64,000 nucleotides of DNA from Pomphorhynchus laevis. Taxonomy: Eukaryota > Acanthocephala > Palaeacanthocephala > Echinorhynchida > Pomphorhynchidae. Position 1 is the stretch's first letter. Every line of letters starts with the position of its first letter. The position numbers and the translations under genes were made by a program. The stretch lies in the NCBI GenBank assembly GCA_012934845.2, contig WNNJ02000652.1, positions 119,876-183,875 of the forward strand, in the 5' to 3' direction. Under the pieces are notes generated by a model. The model did not search any database. It was not told the origin of the DNA and was given only the letters and a program-made list of their open reading frames with translations. Shown one piece after another: positions 1 through 11,039 of this stretch.

Positions 1-320
1 GTAGCTTCTTATGCCAAATGAACTTTATCAGTTTAAATCTAAAATTATAACAATATTGTATTATTTGAAATGTATAATTTATACTTTTAATATGGTTCTA
101 CAATATACTAATATTTTTGGTTAAAATGTAATATAATTAAACTTTACTAGAAAACTAAGCAAATTGTAATCCAATTTAATTTATCAAATTAGCTTATACA
201 ACCAAAGTAGGCAACGCATTCTTTATATCATTAGTGATATATAATATATATCATTAATATATGCAAAATCTGAAATTTTTGAATATAATTAACTGGTAAA
301 AATTGACAAAAGCTTTGCAC
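1..320. repeat. Paralogous intron segment, copy 1
   Basis: This segment matches 20182-20517 nearly base for base over its first 225 bases, with weaker identity to about 320. Both copies lie downstream (minus-strand sense) of a cystatin-type signal-peptide exon, so they are best read as homologous intron 1 sequence left by a tandem gene duplication. A dispersed repeat is the alternative. Confidence 0.75.
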
Positions 321-850
321 AAATTTATACAACGTAACATATTTGTATATTTTAAGTTATACCTATGTAGTCATTGTTATTACCATTAAAATTTTGATGA
401 CTATTTTATTCTGCACTCCGCTTTAATCCTATCCATAAACCAACAGCAGTGCGCTTCATTTCTGTATTGGTGGACCTCGTCAACTACTGATTCAATGCTT
501 ACGTTTCACGTTTCGGTCCTTTATAATGCTGGCTGACGAGCATTCGACTCGTCTGCTTTATTAACAATTATATTTAATAAAAGACTTTTGATTTACATTA
601 TTCTAATGTAATTGAAATCATTTCTAATTTCAAATTAAATCAGCGTAGATAGGGAAGGTGATACCTTCATTTTAAAACCTACCCATATTTGTATGTATCA
701 TGCAAATATTATATATGAACATATCTTGTATTGATCAATAACACAATTATAAATTAATGCAATCATAGATTTTGTAATATAATTGTATAATACAATATTT
801 TTAGAATTGAGAGGATTCCGTATGATGTAGTTTATAGATGATTCCGTATG
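321..850. other. AT-rich intron-like DNA
   Basis: No reading frame or recognisable element is seen here. By its position it is intron 1 of the cystatin paralog whose first exon is at 1238-1315. Confidence 0.4.
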
Positions 851-1070
851 AATCAATTTGGTGGTCACGAAAAATCGACAAAACGATAACTAGTACCGCT
901 TCGTCATCGTTTTGACTCATCATATTTGACTGATCATCATTATTTTGAATCGTCATCGGTCCTCCTCCGGATTCAGCAGTGTGAGGTACCCGGTATTTAA
1001 TTAGTCAAAACTATGACGAAACAGTACTAGTTAACGTTTTGTCGATTCTTTCGTGGCTGCCAAACTGATT
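851..1070. mobile_element. MITE-like element with ~67-bp terminal inverted repeats
   Basis: Bases 851-917 are the imperfect reverse complement of 1003-1070. Both arms contain ATCGACAAAACG and AACTAGTAC. The roughly 85-bp centre has no coding capacity. The size (220 bp) and long arms fit a non-autonomous DNA transposon. A clear target-site duplication is not visible, so the superfamily is not assigned. Confidence 0.7.
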
Positions 1071-1237
1071 ATACAATACCATTGTGTTGTATATTGTAAT
1101 TATGAATTTTGTATCAATAATTCGTCATTATTAACATTTTATCTTATCTAAGAACTAACTAACAATTCGGTAAAATTGCTAATTTTTATTCCTATACAAT
1201 TTGAAAATTATAAAACAAAACGTATAAATTTTGGTAC

Positions 1238-1315
1238 CTGAATAGCTGGATAGACACGTCTCGTTTCCAAATATGTGATCAGAAATACGAAAAAGAAAAA
1301 AACAGCAGATCTCAT
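1238..1315 (-). CDS. Signal-peptide exon of a cystatin paralog (first exon; rest lies outside the window)
   Basis: Read on the minus strand this exon starts MRSAVFFFFVFLITYLETRR and has 26 codons ending in CAG before a GTACCA donor. The first exon of the complete cystatin gene at 23058-23135 also has exactly 26 codons, also starts with a signal peptide (M-x-SA followed by FFFVF), and also ends in phase 0. It is therefore read as exon 1 of a tandem paralog whose cystatin-domain exons lie to the left of base 1. The protein should be secreted. The hydrophobic core spans residues 4-15. Without the downstream exons the cystatin identity is an inference from exon length, phase, similarity and the shared intron segment at 1-320. 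Confidence 0.6.
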
Positions 1316-1478
1316 GAGTGTAAGTAATAACTTTTCCTAACTTAATTTTTCATTCATAATACCCTACTATTACGATCTATTTATATTGAAAGAAACAATT
1401 GATGCGTATCATAATGTAACCACATTTTTAAAATAATAAATCAAGATTCAGCAAAAATACTTGTTGCGACTGCATGAG

Positions 1479-2082
1479 TTCGAATTCAAATAACATTTCG
1501 AATTCGAATAACATTTCGAATTAGAATAACATCTCGAATTCGAATAACATCTCGAATTCGAATAACATCTCGAATTCGAATAACATCTCGAATTCGAATA
1601 ACATCTCGAATTAGAATAACATCTCGAATTAGAATAACATCTTGAATTAGAATGACATTCTAATTTGAGATGTTATTAACATAACAGTTTAACATATTCT
1701 ATGTTACTCGAATTCGAATAACGTAGCTAATTCGAATAACATAGCGAACTCGAAAAACATTGCTAATTCGAATAATACATCTAATTTGAAAAACATAGCT
1801 AATTCGAAAAACAGTGAATTCGAAAAACAGCAAATTCGAATAACATAACGAATTCGAATAATACATCTAATTAGAATAACGTAGCTAATTCGAAAAACAG
1901 TGAATTCAAAAAACAGCGAATTCGAATAACATAACGAATTTGGCTAACATAGCAAATTCGAATAACAGATCATTCGAAAAACATCGCGAATTCAAATAAT
2001 ATAGCGAATTCAAATAATATAGCTAATTCGAACATAGCAAATTCTAATAACAGCTAATTCGAATAACATAGCCAATTCGAAA
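1479..2082. repeat. 18-bp minisatellite (CGAATTCGAATAACATCT)
   Basis: There are about 30 degenerate tandem copies of CGAATTCGAATAACATCT. The most regular copies lie at 1500-1640. Further right the period breaks down and variants such as AATTAGAATAAC and AATTCGAAAAACAG appear. Because 18 is a multiple of three, one frame would encode the six-residue repeat NSNNIS, but stop variants (AATTAG) interrupt it. No long frame is supported. The array abuts the LINE fragment at 2054-2578. Confidence 0.85.
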
Positions 2083-2578
2083 GTATGAACAATGTCAATA
2101 GGTCTTTTCGAGCGTTTCTCCGTATCCGGTGGAGTTTCCAGTCTCCATTCAGGTGATAAGACCCCAGAGAGACCAATAAGGCACGAGCATTACTTCGCAT
2201 AAGCGCCACAGACGTGCGTTGAAAGAGGCTGGAAACTGATTTAATGTACGGAATTCCGATGACTCTTGTGACGTTTTCAGCAGTACGCTCAATCAATTGC
2301 TCGCCATCATCGTTCCACGCGCCAAAAGTCTCTATGACCGAAACAGTAAGCACGTATCCATGCGCTCCATACGGGCCCGATATTTACGATCTTTCACATT
2401 GATCGCATATGAAGACGCAGCAAAATCCTGAGCAGTCGATAACCATCCGATAAAAGCACTTTTTTGCGGGTGTGTCAGCAAAATCGATGGTTTCGGGAGG
2501 ATCTCCATAAATGAGTATATCAGCGGGTCTTTCTTGTAAATCAGGCAGTAATCGTAGTGGTTCGATCGCTACGCGCAT
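2054..2578 (-). pseudogene. LINE C-terminal fragment (restriction-like endonuclease type)
   Basis: Two minus-strand frames (2578-2384 and 2353-2054) together resemble the end of LINE proteins that carry a restriction-like endonuclease. RPADILIYGDPPE supplies an RPxDI-type motif of the nuclease, and SVIETFGAWNDDGEQLI followed by LFQRTSVALMRSNARALL matches the conserved tail that ends such proteins. A frame break and a stop separate the two pieces, and no RT region is attached. The piece is richer in GC than its surroundings, which fits an insertion. The fragment at 21600-21897 carries the same tail. Clade assignment from memory of motifs is uncertain. Confidence 0.5.
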
Positions 2579-2655
2579 GCGACCACTCTATGCTGCATTA
2601 AAATGTTTTTCAACCCATCATAACTGTCTAGTCATATGCATGGTAATAAAAAGTA

Positions 2656-3977
2656 TGTTTTGCGATTATTTAGATCTCTTTATAACAAGGAATATTCATT
2701 TATTTCTTGGATGAATAAACATTTTTGGATGGATCTATTCTATCTATCCATAAATCTTTTCTCCATAAGATGTTTAATTTTATTTAAAATATATATAATG
2801 TTGATGTGATCATGCGATCAAAGAATAATTTCTGGTAATCGTTTGATGAATCACCAGCATCGACGTGTATGGAGTTGGAAGTAATGAAGAAATTATGTGA
2901 ATGCTTTATTTGAAGCATTCAAAAGAATGCTTCAAACGATCAATAAATTATAATTATATAAATATAATTATTAAAAACGATTAGCAAATTGACAAGCAAT
3001 TCTGAACAAATATTTGATTTAAATAAAATCAATTTAATTAACAAACAAAGTTAATTTAACTTTTCCACAAAGCTGTAATTTTTATTTCTATGCGAGTTTT
3101 AAAACTAAAATCTTGTGCTTGAAAACAAGAAAGGCAATCAAAAATAAACATCATTCGTATGGCATTAACATTTCGGCAATCCCAATACATTCTAATTCAC
3201 TGGCGTGATCAGCTAAAACAGATTTGTATGTTTTGCGATTATTTAGATCTCTTTATAATAAGGAATATTCTATTCATCCAATAAAAAGCAAGAATGATTT
3301 ATATGCATCTCGGAATATGCGGCTTCAGAAATTCATTAAATTGAAGGTTTCATATCCGGAATATATATTCTAATATTTATATTCTAACAACGAGTATACT
3401 ATCCATCCTTTTCCCAATAAGATGTTTAATTTTATTTAAATAATATATATAATCTTGATGTGATCATGCGATCTCAGAATAAGTTCTGGTAATCGTTTGA
3501 TGAATCACCAGCTTTGACGTGTATGGAGTTGGAAGTAATGAAGAAATTATGGGAATGCTTCATTCGAAGCATTCAAAAGAATGCTTCAAACGATCACCAG
3601 CACCGATTCTATGATCTCCTAATCACAGCAGTGTTATATATAGATATGTAATATATAAATATTTAGTATTTATAAATTATAAATACTAAATAAATTATAA
3701 TTATATAAATATAATTATAAAAAACGATTAGCAAATTGACAAGCAATTCTGAACAAATATTTAATTTAAATAAAATCAATTTAATTAACAAGCAAAGTTA
3801 ATTTAACTTTTCAACAAAGCTGTAATTTTTATTTCTATGCGAGTTTTAAAACTAAAATCTTGTGCTTGAAAACAAGAAAGGCAATCAAAAATAAACATCA
3901 TTCGTATGGCATTAACATTTCGGCAATCCCAATACATTCTAATTTATTGGCGTGATCAGCTAAAGCAGATTTGTAAG
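2656..3977. repeat. Tandem duplication of a ~575-bp unit
   Basis: Unit 1 (about 2656-3229) and unit 2 (about 3230-3977) both start with TTTTGCGATTATTTAGATCT and end with GATCAGCTAAA(A/G)CAGATTTG. Unit 2 is longer because it carries extra AT-rich DNA near 3280-3400 and 3590-3700. Each unit contains the small hairpin GAAGCATTC/GAATGCTTC. No coding frame is found. Confidence 0.8.
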
Positions 3978-4097
3978 TAATTGAGGTGAGTGCTTTGTTG
4001 TGCCACTTATTATGCGACGAGTCATCTGCTAGTTATCTACCAATATAGCAGCCATCACAATATTTGTATTTAATATTGTATATAAGTAGTTCTTTAT

Positions 4098-4370
4098 TAC
4101 AGTACTGGGCACAGTGTGTCACGATTTGATTGCTGGTGTGTCGATAAGAAATTGCAAACGAAGGTAAGTATCCATTTTTATATAAAAAATGAAACGGAGG
4201 TAGAAAATATTCATTTTTTTGTGCCGCAAAAATTTTAAGAATTCGATAGGATGACGCCCAGCATAAAAGGTTGAAAACCATTTGTGTATTCCAGTGTTTT
4301 TTAATCATTATTACAGTGCTGGACACATCGTGTCTCGATTTGATTGCTAGTGTGCCGATAAGAAATAGAA
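4098..4370. repeat. Pair of ~59-bp direct repeats
   Basis: A segment with CGATTTGATTGCT and GATAAGAAAT occurs at about 4095-4153 and 4308-4366, separated by about 155 bp. No coding content is recognised between them. They could be termini of a short unclassified element. Confidence 0.6.
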
Positions 4371-4426
4371 TGCTTTAACTGTAGTATATATTTATTTATA
4401 TATATGAATATATTTATATTTAAACT

Positions 4427-4592
4427 AAACTTTTAACTATAATCTCTGATTATACGTTATACTCCGATATGAATATGGATCCCAGGAATTGATTATCAAA
4501 CACTCATATAGATTTATATATGAACTTTAACTATGATTTATGATTATAAAATTTAACTCCGATATGAATATGAATTCCAGGAATTGATTATC
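4427..4592. repeat. Two-copy ~96-bp tandem repeat
   Basis: Both halves contain ACTCCGATATGAATATG followed by CCAGGAATTGATTATCA. Nothing coding is seen. Confidence 0.6.
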
Positions 4593-4689
4593 ATGTATAT
4601 ATCAGTCCATGACTGATTTTGCATACTGAAGAAGGAAGAAATCCCGAAAGCTTTATAAAATAAATAAGAGTGCCTTGATTTGTTAAAAT

Positions 4690-5215
4690 ACAATATATAA
4701 TTTTAAATCAGAATGTGTTAAACTGTGCTCCAGGAGCTAAAATCTTCAGTTTCATAATCGTAGATGTTGCCGAAAGCCGGAGTTCGATTACATGCAGATC
4801 AGATTTCCTTATCACTCTTAGACGAGATGATGGTAGCCGGCAGCACTCATCAGTAGGGTGAACTACCATCAGTTGTTTCGGCTGCCTTGTGATATATTAA
4901 AAAGGCATCTCTGAGAATTTGCTAACGTAAGAGCATGGGCCTAGCCTCTTTAAACTAACCACCTGCTTTCCGGATCATCCTAATTTTATTCGGCAGAAAT
5001 TTTACTTGCTGTCGTTGCTTGCTTTCTCACAGTATCCTTTAGAGAATACATTTTTATAATTTTAAATCAGAATGTGTTAAACTGTGCTCCAGGAGCTAAA
5101 AAGCTTCAGTTTCATAATCGTAGATGTTGCCAAAAACCGGAGTTCGATTGCATGCAGAGAAGATTTCCTTATCACTCCTAGACGAGCTGATGGTAGCCGC
5201 CAGCACTTATTAGTA
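4690..5215. repeat. Two direct copies of a ~170-bp interspersed repeat carrying a hammerhead-like fold
   Basis: Copy 1 (about 4700-4886) and copy 2 (about 5056-5210) share AATCAGAATGTGTTAAACTG, then CTCCAGGAGCT, CATAATCGTAGATGTTGCC and GGAGTTCGATT. Copy 1 ends with the hammerhead-like segment described at 4839-4886; copy 2 is cut within it. The related units at 29747-30167 share only the structured end. GGAGTTCGATT resembles a Pol III B box, so a SINE-like origin is possible but unproven. Confidence 0.65.
4839..4886 (-). ncRNA. Hammerhead-like fold, type II order (degenerate)
   Basis: Read on the minus strand the order is GGCAGC, CGAAAC, about 20 nt, CTGATGA, G, T, GCTGCC. GAAA and CUGAUGA are the two conserved hammerhead core boxes, and GGCAGC pairs with GCTGCC as stem II, with the expected G-C pair next to the boxes and one bulged T. 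The copies near 30 kb use GGCAAC with GTTGCC, a compensatory change. A standard cleavage triplet is not evident here, so activity is doubtful. Confidence 0.5.
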
Positions 5216-5860
5216 TTAATTTATCACGTATTCAATTAATTAAAGAAAATTCATAATTATAAATCATTATTATATATGATTATATATTATTAATAATAAC
5301 CTTTTATTCAAAAAAAGTAATAAATAGGTATCGCAAATATTATATTGTAACATGTTGTTAGCTAAATGTTTATATAAAATTTATCATAATTCTAATACAT
5401 GATTTTATTAAAGTATTTGTAAACATCATAATTTTTGAAAATAATTTATTAATAATAAATAATTAAAAAATAAGCAATGAATAATTGTTTAATATCTCAA
5501 AAGTTTAATGTATTTTATATATGCTGATACGCTTAGATCATTAATAAAATCTAATAATTATTTATCATTAATTATTTATTATTTGACTTTTTATTTTATT
5601 TATTCTTTTAAATTCATAAATAATATAAAATACGTAAACTCAGTTAGCTGATCTGATTTATAATATCGCGGTTTGTAAACATCATATTTTTGAAAATAAT
5701 TAATATTAATAATAACCTTTTAATTGGATCAGTAACAAATAGGTAATAATATTTCAAAAGTTTAATGTATTTTATGTATGATGATATGTTTATTAACGTA
5801 ACCAACATTTGTGTAACAAATTGATATTTTTTAGTCGTATTTTAAATTAGGCCTTTGTTA
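5216..5860. other. AT-rich intergenic DNA
   Basis: Very AT-rich, with short internal repeats (a segment near 5430-5530 recurs near 5690-5780). No gene is seen. Confidence 0.4.
5789..5794 (-). terminator. Poly(A) signal AATAAA for the 5861-7519 gene
   Basis: AATAAA on the minus strand lies 67 bases after the stop codon of the 552-residue frame. Confidence 0.45.
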
Positions 5861-7519
5861 TTATCTAAGATTGCTTACACAGCCCTTGATTTTTTCTATA
5901 AATTTATCAATTGATGATAAATATCGATTAAGCGTGGATTTCACTGTGTTGTCCGCCACCACCGATGATTTATTAGATTTCATTGATTTGTTTTCGTTTA
6001 GATGATAGTTTAAAATTATATTATTAATATCGCCATATTCTGTGGTAACAAACTCAACTTCATGATTGTGTTGATTGTTTGCAACTCTTTTACAATTCCT
6101 TTGATCAAATTGACATTGAATTTGTTCGAATTCTGGGCTACTTTTTGAAAAATCAGTTTGGTGCTGATCGTTTGGTGCTTCGGTTGGATTATCTTCTATG
6201 TCATTAAACTGTTTAGATAAAGAATAATACAAATTATCTGTATATACATTTGAATTATTTGTAATTTCAGATGCAGTGTGCTCTGTTTCAATATGTACGG
6301 TCTCTAGGTTATTCGATACTATAATATTCGCAGTTTCTGTTTTCATTAACTCTAAAAAATTCGTTTTTGCCTCATTAATGAAAACATCTTCATTAACCAT
6401 ATCAGATTCTTTTTGAACCAATGTATCATTGACTTGAATAAATGTAATTTCTGTATCGCTGAATTTCGAAAACATTTGAGGATCCTCCATTAGGAAATCA
6501 GTTGTACTTGTTGAGCTCGATTGTGCTTCTTCGTTATTTAAATGTGTCAAATCCGCAGAAATATTATTGACTTCTGCTTCCTTAATCTCAGAATAAGATT
6601 GTTCATCAACTAAATGAAAATTAGTTGAATATAAAGGTACTATAGTAGATTTTTCCGTGTCTCTACTTGCATGGGTATCTGCTAATTCAGTGATTCGAGC
6701 AATAGTATCATCGCCTTTATTAGTTGAATTTATGGGAAATATTTGAATATTGTCAACACCAAAAGGTTCTGTCATTTGTTCGACATCACTGTGGTCTCTA
6801 GAAAACGGATATCTATCATTGTATATGCTTGCTGTATAATTAGTAAATCCTTCAATTTGTTGTATTCCAAATTCGCAGCAGCTTTCCAAATGTGAGAATT
6901 CAGTTATGTTTGCAACGATTACTGAAAAGTTAATACGGCTATCAGAAATATCGTCTTTTACTGCATATAAAGAATGATTGCTATAAGGTTCATCCGATAT
7001 TTTAGAAATAACATCATTGTTTCTTGTATAGGTATGGTATTCAGAAGAAATTTCGTGGTTTGGAACACTATATAAATTCGTGAAACTCACTTCAACTGTA
7101 GCGTTGTCAAATGATACCAATTTTTTCTGCATAACATGTTCGTCATGAGATTGGCCGCTTACATTATTAAGAATATTGTCTGCTTCAGAAACAGTTATTG
7201 TGTGGTCAGTAGAATTTACAAACATCTCGGTATCCAGTAGCCTATCGTCGTTAGTATCTATTGTTTTATTAATTAAATCATTAACTCTGAATTTTTCTTT
7301 ATATATTTGAACTAAAATTTCCCGTATAAAAAGCGGGAGCCTAACGGATACGCCTTTGTTAATTCTGTCTTCAGAAGAATATTCGTCACTATCACTTGAC
7401 CATTTACTTATACCCGATTCTTCAGATGAGTCAATACTCTTTGAAGGCAATCCTTGAACAAACAGAATTGTGGTGACATTTAACAATCCTATCAACAAGC
7501 ATCTCTTCATTTTGAGCAA
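5861..7519 (-). CDS. Acidic, Ser/Thr/Asn-rich secreted protein, function unknown
   Basis: An uninterrupted 552-codon frame, which is exceptional in DNA this rich in AT. It starts MLKMKRCLLIGLLNVTTILF and continues to VQG, a good signal peptide of about 23 residues with likely cleavage after VQG; the methionine at residue 4 is an alternative start. The mature part opens with a Ser/Asp/Glu-rich stretch (SSEESG, SSDSDEYSSEDR), is acidic throughout, has many N-glycosylation sequons (NKT, NST, NVS, NAT and others) and few cysteines (a CC pair mid-protein, CQFDQRNC near residue 475, one near the C-terminus). No domain is recognised and no second membrane segment is obvious. It is probably an intronless secreted or surface glycoprotein. 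It lies head-to-head with the orphan SLC17 exon, without evident linkage. A retained retrogene is possible. Confidence 0.75.
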   Translation of the reverse strand: MLKMKRCLLIGLLNVTTILFVQGLPSKSIDSSEESGISKWSSDSDEYSSEDRINKGVSVRLPLFIREILVQIYKEKFRVNDLINKTIDTNDDRLLDTEMFVNSTDHTITVSEADNILNNVSGQSHDEHVMQKKLVSFDNATVEVSFTNLYSVPNHEISSEYHTYTRNNDVISKISDEPYSNHSLYAVKDDISDSRINFSVIVANITEFSHLESCCEFGIQQIEGFTNYTASIYNDRYPFSRDHSDVEQMTEPFGVDNIQIFPINSTNKGDDTIARITELADTHASRDTEKSTIVPLYSTNFHLVDEQSYSEIKEAEVNNISADLTHLNNEEAQSSSTSTTDFLMEDPQMFSKFSDTEITFIQVNDTLVQKESDMVNEDVFINEAKTNFLELMKTETANIIVSNNLETVHIETEHTASEITNNSNVYTDNLYYSLSKQFNDIEDNPTEAPNDQHQTDFSKSSPEFEQIQCQFDQRNCKRVANNQHNHEVEFVTTEYGDINNIILNYHLNENKSMKSNKSSVVADNTVKSTLNRYLSSIDKFIEKIKGCVSNLR

Positions 7520-7837
7520 ACTTGCCGTTTCGGTATCAGACTATTAAATTTTTAGCAATATAATTTATTTAGATTTATCCGGGATAGCATTTTAGTTGTG
7601 TTTTCTTAAAAATGCTTTCGTTCTTGTAAGTTTGATGAATTGACGAAAAAAATGACAAGTGAGATTGACATGTTTACTGTAATTTCTTTTTTACATTCGT
7701 ATTGCTTGTCGACATTTGCGATTATCAGTTTACATATCAACTTTTACAAAATTTCGCATAATTAGCTTCGCAGATCACTAACAAGTGAGTAAAAATCAAC
7801 AAGTTTATTACTTTTTGCATGAATATTCTTCACATAG

Positions 7838-7965
7838 GTTTTAATGTAAACCATTTGGATATCGCACCTAGATACGCAAGTATCTTAATGGGTCTATCAA
7901 ATGGATTTGGTACTATTGCTGGTTTGTTGTGTCCCTTGTTTTCTCAATTGATGACAAAGAACGGA
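7838..7965 (+). CDS. Orphan exon of an SLC17-family anion transporter (VGLUT/sialin type)
   Basis: A 128-base exon lies between a good acceptor (CTTCACATAG) and a donor (GTACGT). After completing a split codon with two bases it encodes 42 residues starting [18 protein letters not shown] and continuing with [10 protein letters not shown]. This is a signature of the SLC17 major-facilitator family (phosphate, sialic acid and vesicular glutamate transporters), covering the loop and membrane helix around the NHLDIAP motif. Sequence and splice sites look intact. No other SLC17 exon was recognised on the plus strand between the flanking minus-strand genes, so this may be a duplicated exon, the remnant of a broken gene, or part of a gene with diverged neighbouring exons. 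It should encode a multi-pass membrane transporter segment if expressed. Confidence 0.75.
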
Positions 7966-8244
7966 GTACGTTATTTATTTTACTATTTATGATTTCATAT
8001 CATCACATCTTTATACAAGGGTAGTCATATTAAGTAATCTCCTAATTTAATAATAATTCACTTATTATTAAATAAACTTATTATAACATTTAATATAAAA
8101 TGGTTAATCCAATTAAGTATGATAAATGCTTTGCTGTTTACGCTATATTCAAAATATTAAACGTTTCTCGATTAATAATCAGTTCGGAAATTATCAGTTC
8201 GCATTAGTTTCATTAATCCGTTAATTTTTTCATTAATATCGAAG

Positions 8245-10400
8245 ATACAAAATAACCGTTTACAGCTACGAGATTTGAGCCAATGTTACTTACAAACTGT
8301 ATGGAAGACGGAAAATATGAAAATTACATAATTTGATTTTAAAAGGTAATAAATCTTATGATTTATTGTCTAGTGATTATTTCAATAAAGTTATTTATTA
8401 TTAATTGAGTTATATCATTATACAACAACAGTGGCTAAGAATTTTTCTCGCTTCTCTGATATGGTGGGCATACAACTGAATTACATAAAAGAAACAGACT
8501 ACTTGAATAATGTTATGCATCACTAAATAGACACCTCGGAATATTAGAAAACTTGGAGGTAATTAGGAGGATATGATAATTCGAATTCCGATATTTCAAA
8601 ATAATTATTTATTTTTTAGTACCTAAAATATAGAAAAGAAAAAAGATGTAAACGCCATTATTGATAAGCTACATATGGCAATGCTTACTATAGCAATACA
8701 AGTAAGACTTTTCATTATGCAACTTGTGCTTATAGTGTATGTAACCATTAATGGTTGGTACATAGACTACAGAAGAAATATATAGAACAAGTACACCATC
8801 TCTTTTATATATGGTTCTTTATATATTCAAAATATTAAACGTTTCTCAATTTAAAATCAGTTCGGAAAATACTTGGAAATGTGTAATTACATGCAAAAGA
8901 ATTATTTTCGTTAATCCGTGAAGCGCTTTGTAACGTGTTTTTTCTCGTATTACATTAAAATGATCTGAATTGGCTGCTAATGTTAAACTAATATTATATT
9001 ATATGATAGCTTACTAGCATTGAAAATGTGTCTCAAGGAGTTGTATATGAGAAAAAAGGGATAAATACATTAAAATATATGGATAGAAGACATACCTGGC
9101 ATAGGTATATTTATGACTCATTCATTCTTTTGATGACACCGTTAGACCCAGATTGCACCTTGGATAAACTAAATAACGCAGATAAAAATATTCAACAGAT
9201 ATTTTATTCGTCCAATATACAGTTGCGGATTGTAAATACGCGTCACGGTAGTTCTATAGATCTTAGAAAGTAGTAGCTGTGAAGTATTTATATATTTTCT
9301 TTATGAGAACTATATAAAGGTATCATTATTGCTTTAAATATAAACAAAGTATTATAACATAACGAAAATATAATGTACTAATATTTTTAAAGATTTTGGC
9401 ATTATATAAAGCAACGTCAATCGTTAACCTTTTGTTGAAAAAATACCTTTTATCTGTAGATATTGTAATATTTGTGAATTTAAAACCTGTTTACATTTAC
9501 TGGAAATAAAAGGGTATATTTAAAAGCAAGCTTTGATACTATTTCAGAATTTTTAATTTTTTAAAACGGGTCACTTAATATTGAACATTTTCGTCGTTGA
9601 TTTTCAAATTTACAAATACATGAAGTAAAATAAAAATATTGAAGATACAAAATAACCGTTTGCAGCTACGAGATTTGAGTCAATGTTACTTACACACTGT
9701 GGAAGACGGAAAATATGAAAATTACATAATTTGATTTTAAAAGGTAATAAATCTTATGTGATTATTTCGATTTAGCAATTTTTGATTAGTGAATGCGTGT
9801 TAGATGATGATAATGTATGAGCTTGAATGTATATTTTATTTAAATATAATTGAAAAATGATATAAAAATGCATTAATATAAACAAAATTAATTTAACAAA
9901 AGTCTAGCTTTGATAGTGACGCGTCAAGAAATAAAAATAAAGAGGAATGAAAACATTAAAAAATTAGTTTTTTATTTCACGAATTTAATCATAACGATGA
10001 AGCGAAGTTTATCAAAATAAAGTTGGATCAAAAAATGAGTTAAATGATTGTGTTATAAAACTCTTTAAGATACATAATAACCGTTCAGTGTCGGCTAAGA
10101 TTGTTAAAAAATCATCCTTGTTGTTTATAGTTTATACGAGATTAAAGCCGATGTTAAAGACACTGTGGAAAAAGGAAAATATGAAAATTACAGAATTTGA
10201 TTTTAACAGGTTATTCTTAAAGATACATAATAACCGTTCAGTGTCGGCTAAGATTGTTAAAAAATCATCCTTGATGTTTATAATTTATACGAGATTAAAG
10301 ACGATGTTAAGACACACAGTGGCAAAAGGAAAATATGAAAATTACAGAATTTGATTTTAACAGGTTATAAATCTTATGATTTAATGTCTACTGATTATTT
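8245..10400. repeat. Dispersed/tandem ~140-bp repeat family (four copies)
   Basis: Copies lie at about 8243-8370, 9640-9765, 10065-10205 and 10206-10400. All contain GGAAAATATGAAAATTACA and TTTGATTTTAA(A/C)AGGT; most begin AGATACA(T/A)AATAACCGTT. The last two are adjacent, and together they leave an 88-codon open frame (10088-10354) that merely reads the repeat. Another short repeat (TATTCAAAATATTAAACGTT) recurs at about 8147 and 8820. No product is supported. Confidence 0.7.
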
Positions 10401-11039
10401 CGATTGAGTTATTTTTGATTATAGCGTGTATCTACCGAAAAAAGAAAAAGAAAATTATTTTATTATTTCACAAACTTTCGACAACTTTCAAGTGTAATGC
10501 TTTCAAATGCTATGCTTTCAAGTGTAATGAGTGTTATGCACAACCAACTGAACAAGAAAGAAACCAACACATACTCTGTTTTATATCACTAACAATTTTG
10601 CATCGCGTATATCGGTATGGCCAATTTCCAAGACCAATTTCCAATTTTTTATATACCCTTCTATTATGAATAAATAATTCCTAATGGAGATGCTTCCTTA
10701 CATAAACTACGGAAGCTAAAATCTCTGTCATGTCAACAGAAATTTATTAACACGTTTTATTCGAAAATGTGTGAAATAATTATTTCTATTTTTCATAATT
10801 TATCATAATATTTATGATATTTAAATATTAATGAAGAATGTTATTAAACTCACTATACATATCAGTTTTGATCAAAACAGAAAAGAATATAAAAATACAT
10901 CAATTTGAAATATTTTTCTGTGTTCTCCATTCGTAAGCACAGCATTCCGTTTGACCATAATGTTTAAAACCAATTCTTTAATTCTTTACCTATACGGTTT
11001 CTCTGCAGTGTTGTGAAGCATCGACTATGTGCAAAGCAT
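10401..11039. other. AT-rich intergenic DNA
   Basis: No gene or element recognised; short open frames here have no familiar motif. Confidence 0.35.

Noticed and set aside
4033-4326. 97-codon minus-strand frame
   Set aside because: It runs through the direct-repeat region, has no recognisable motif and no splice or signal-peptide support.
9028-9273. 81-codon plus-strand frame starting MSQGVVYEKKG
   Set aside because: No family resemblance, and it lies among dispersed repeats. Kept out as unsupported, though not excluded as a small exon.
10088-10354. 88-codon frame with an internal duplication
   Set aside because: The duplication is the ~140-bp DNA repeat itself; the frame follows from repeat length, and other copies do not keep it open.
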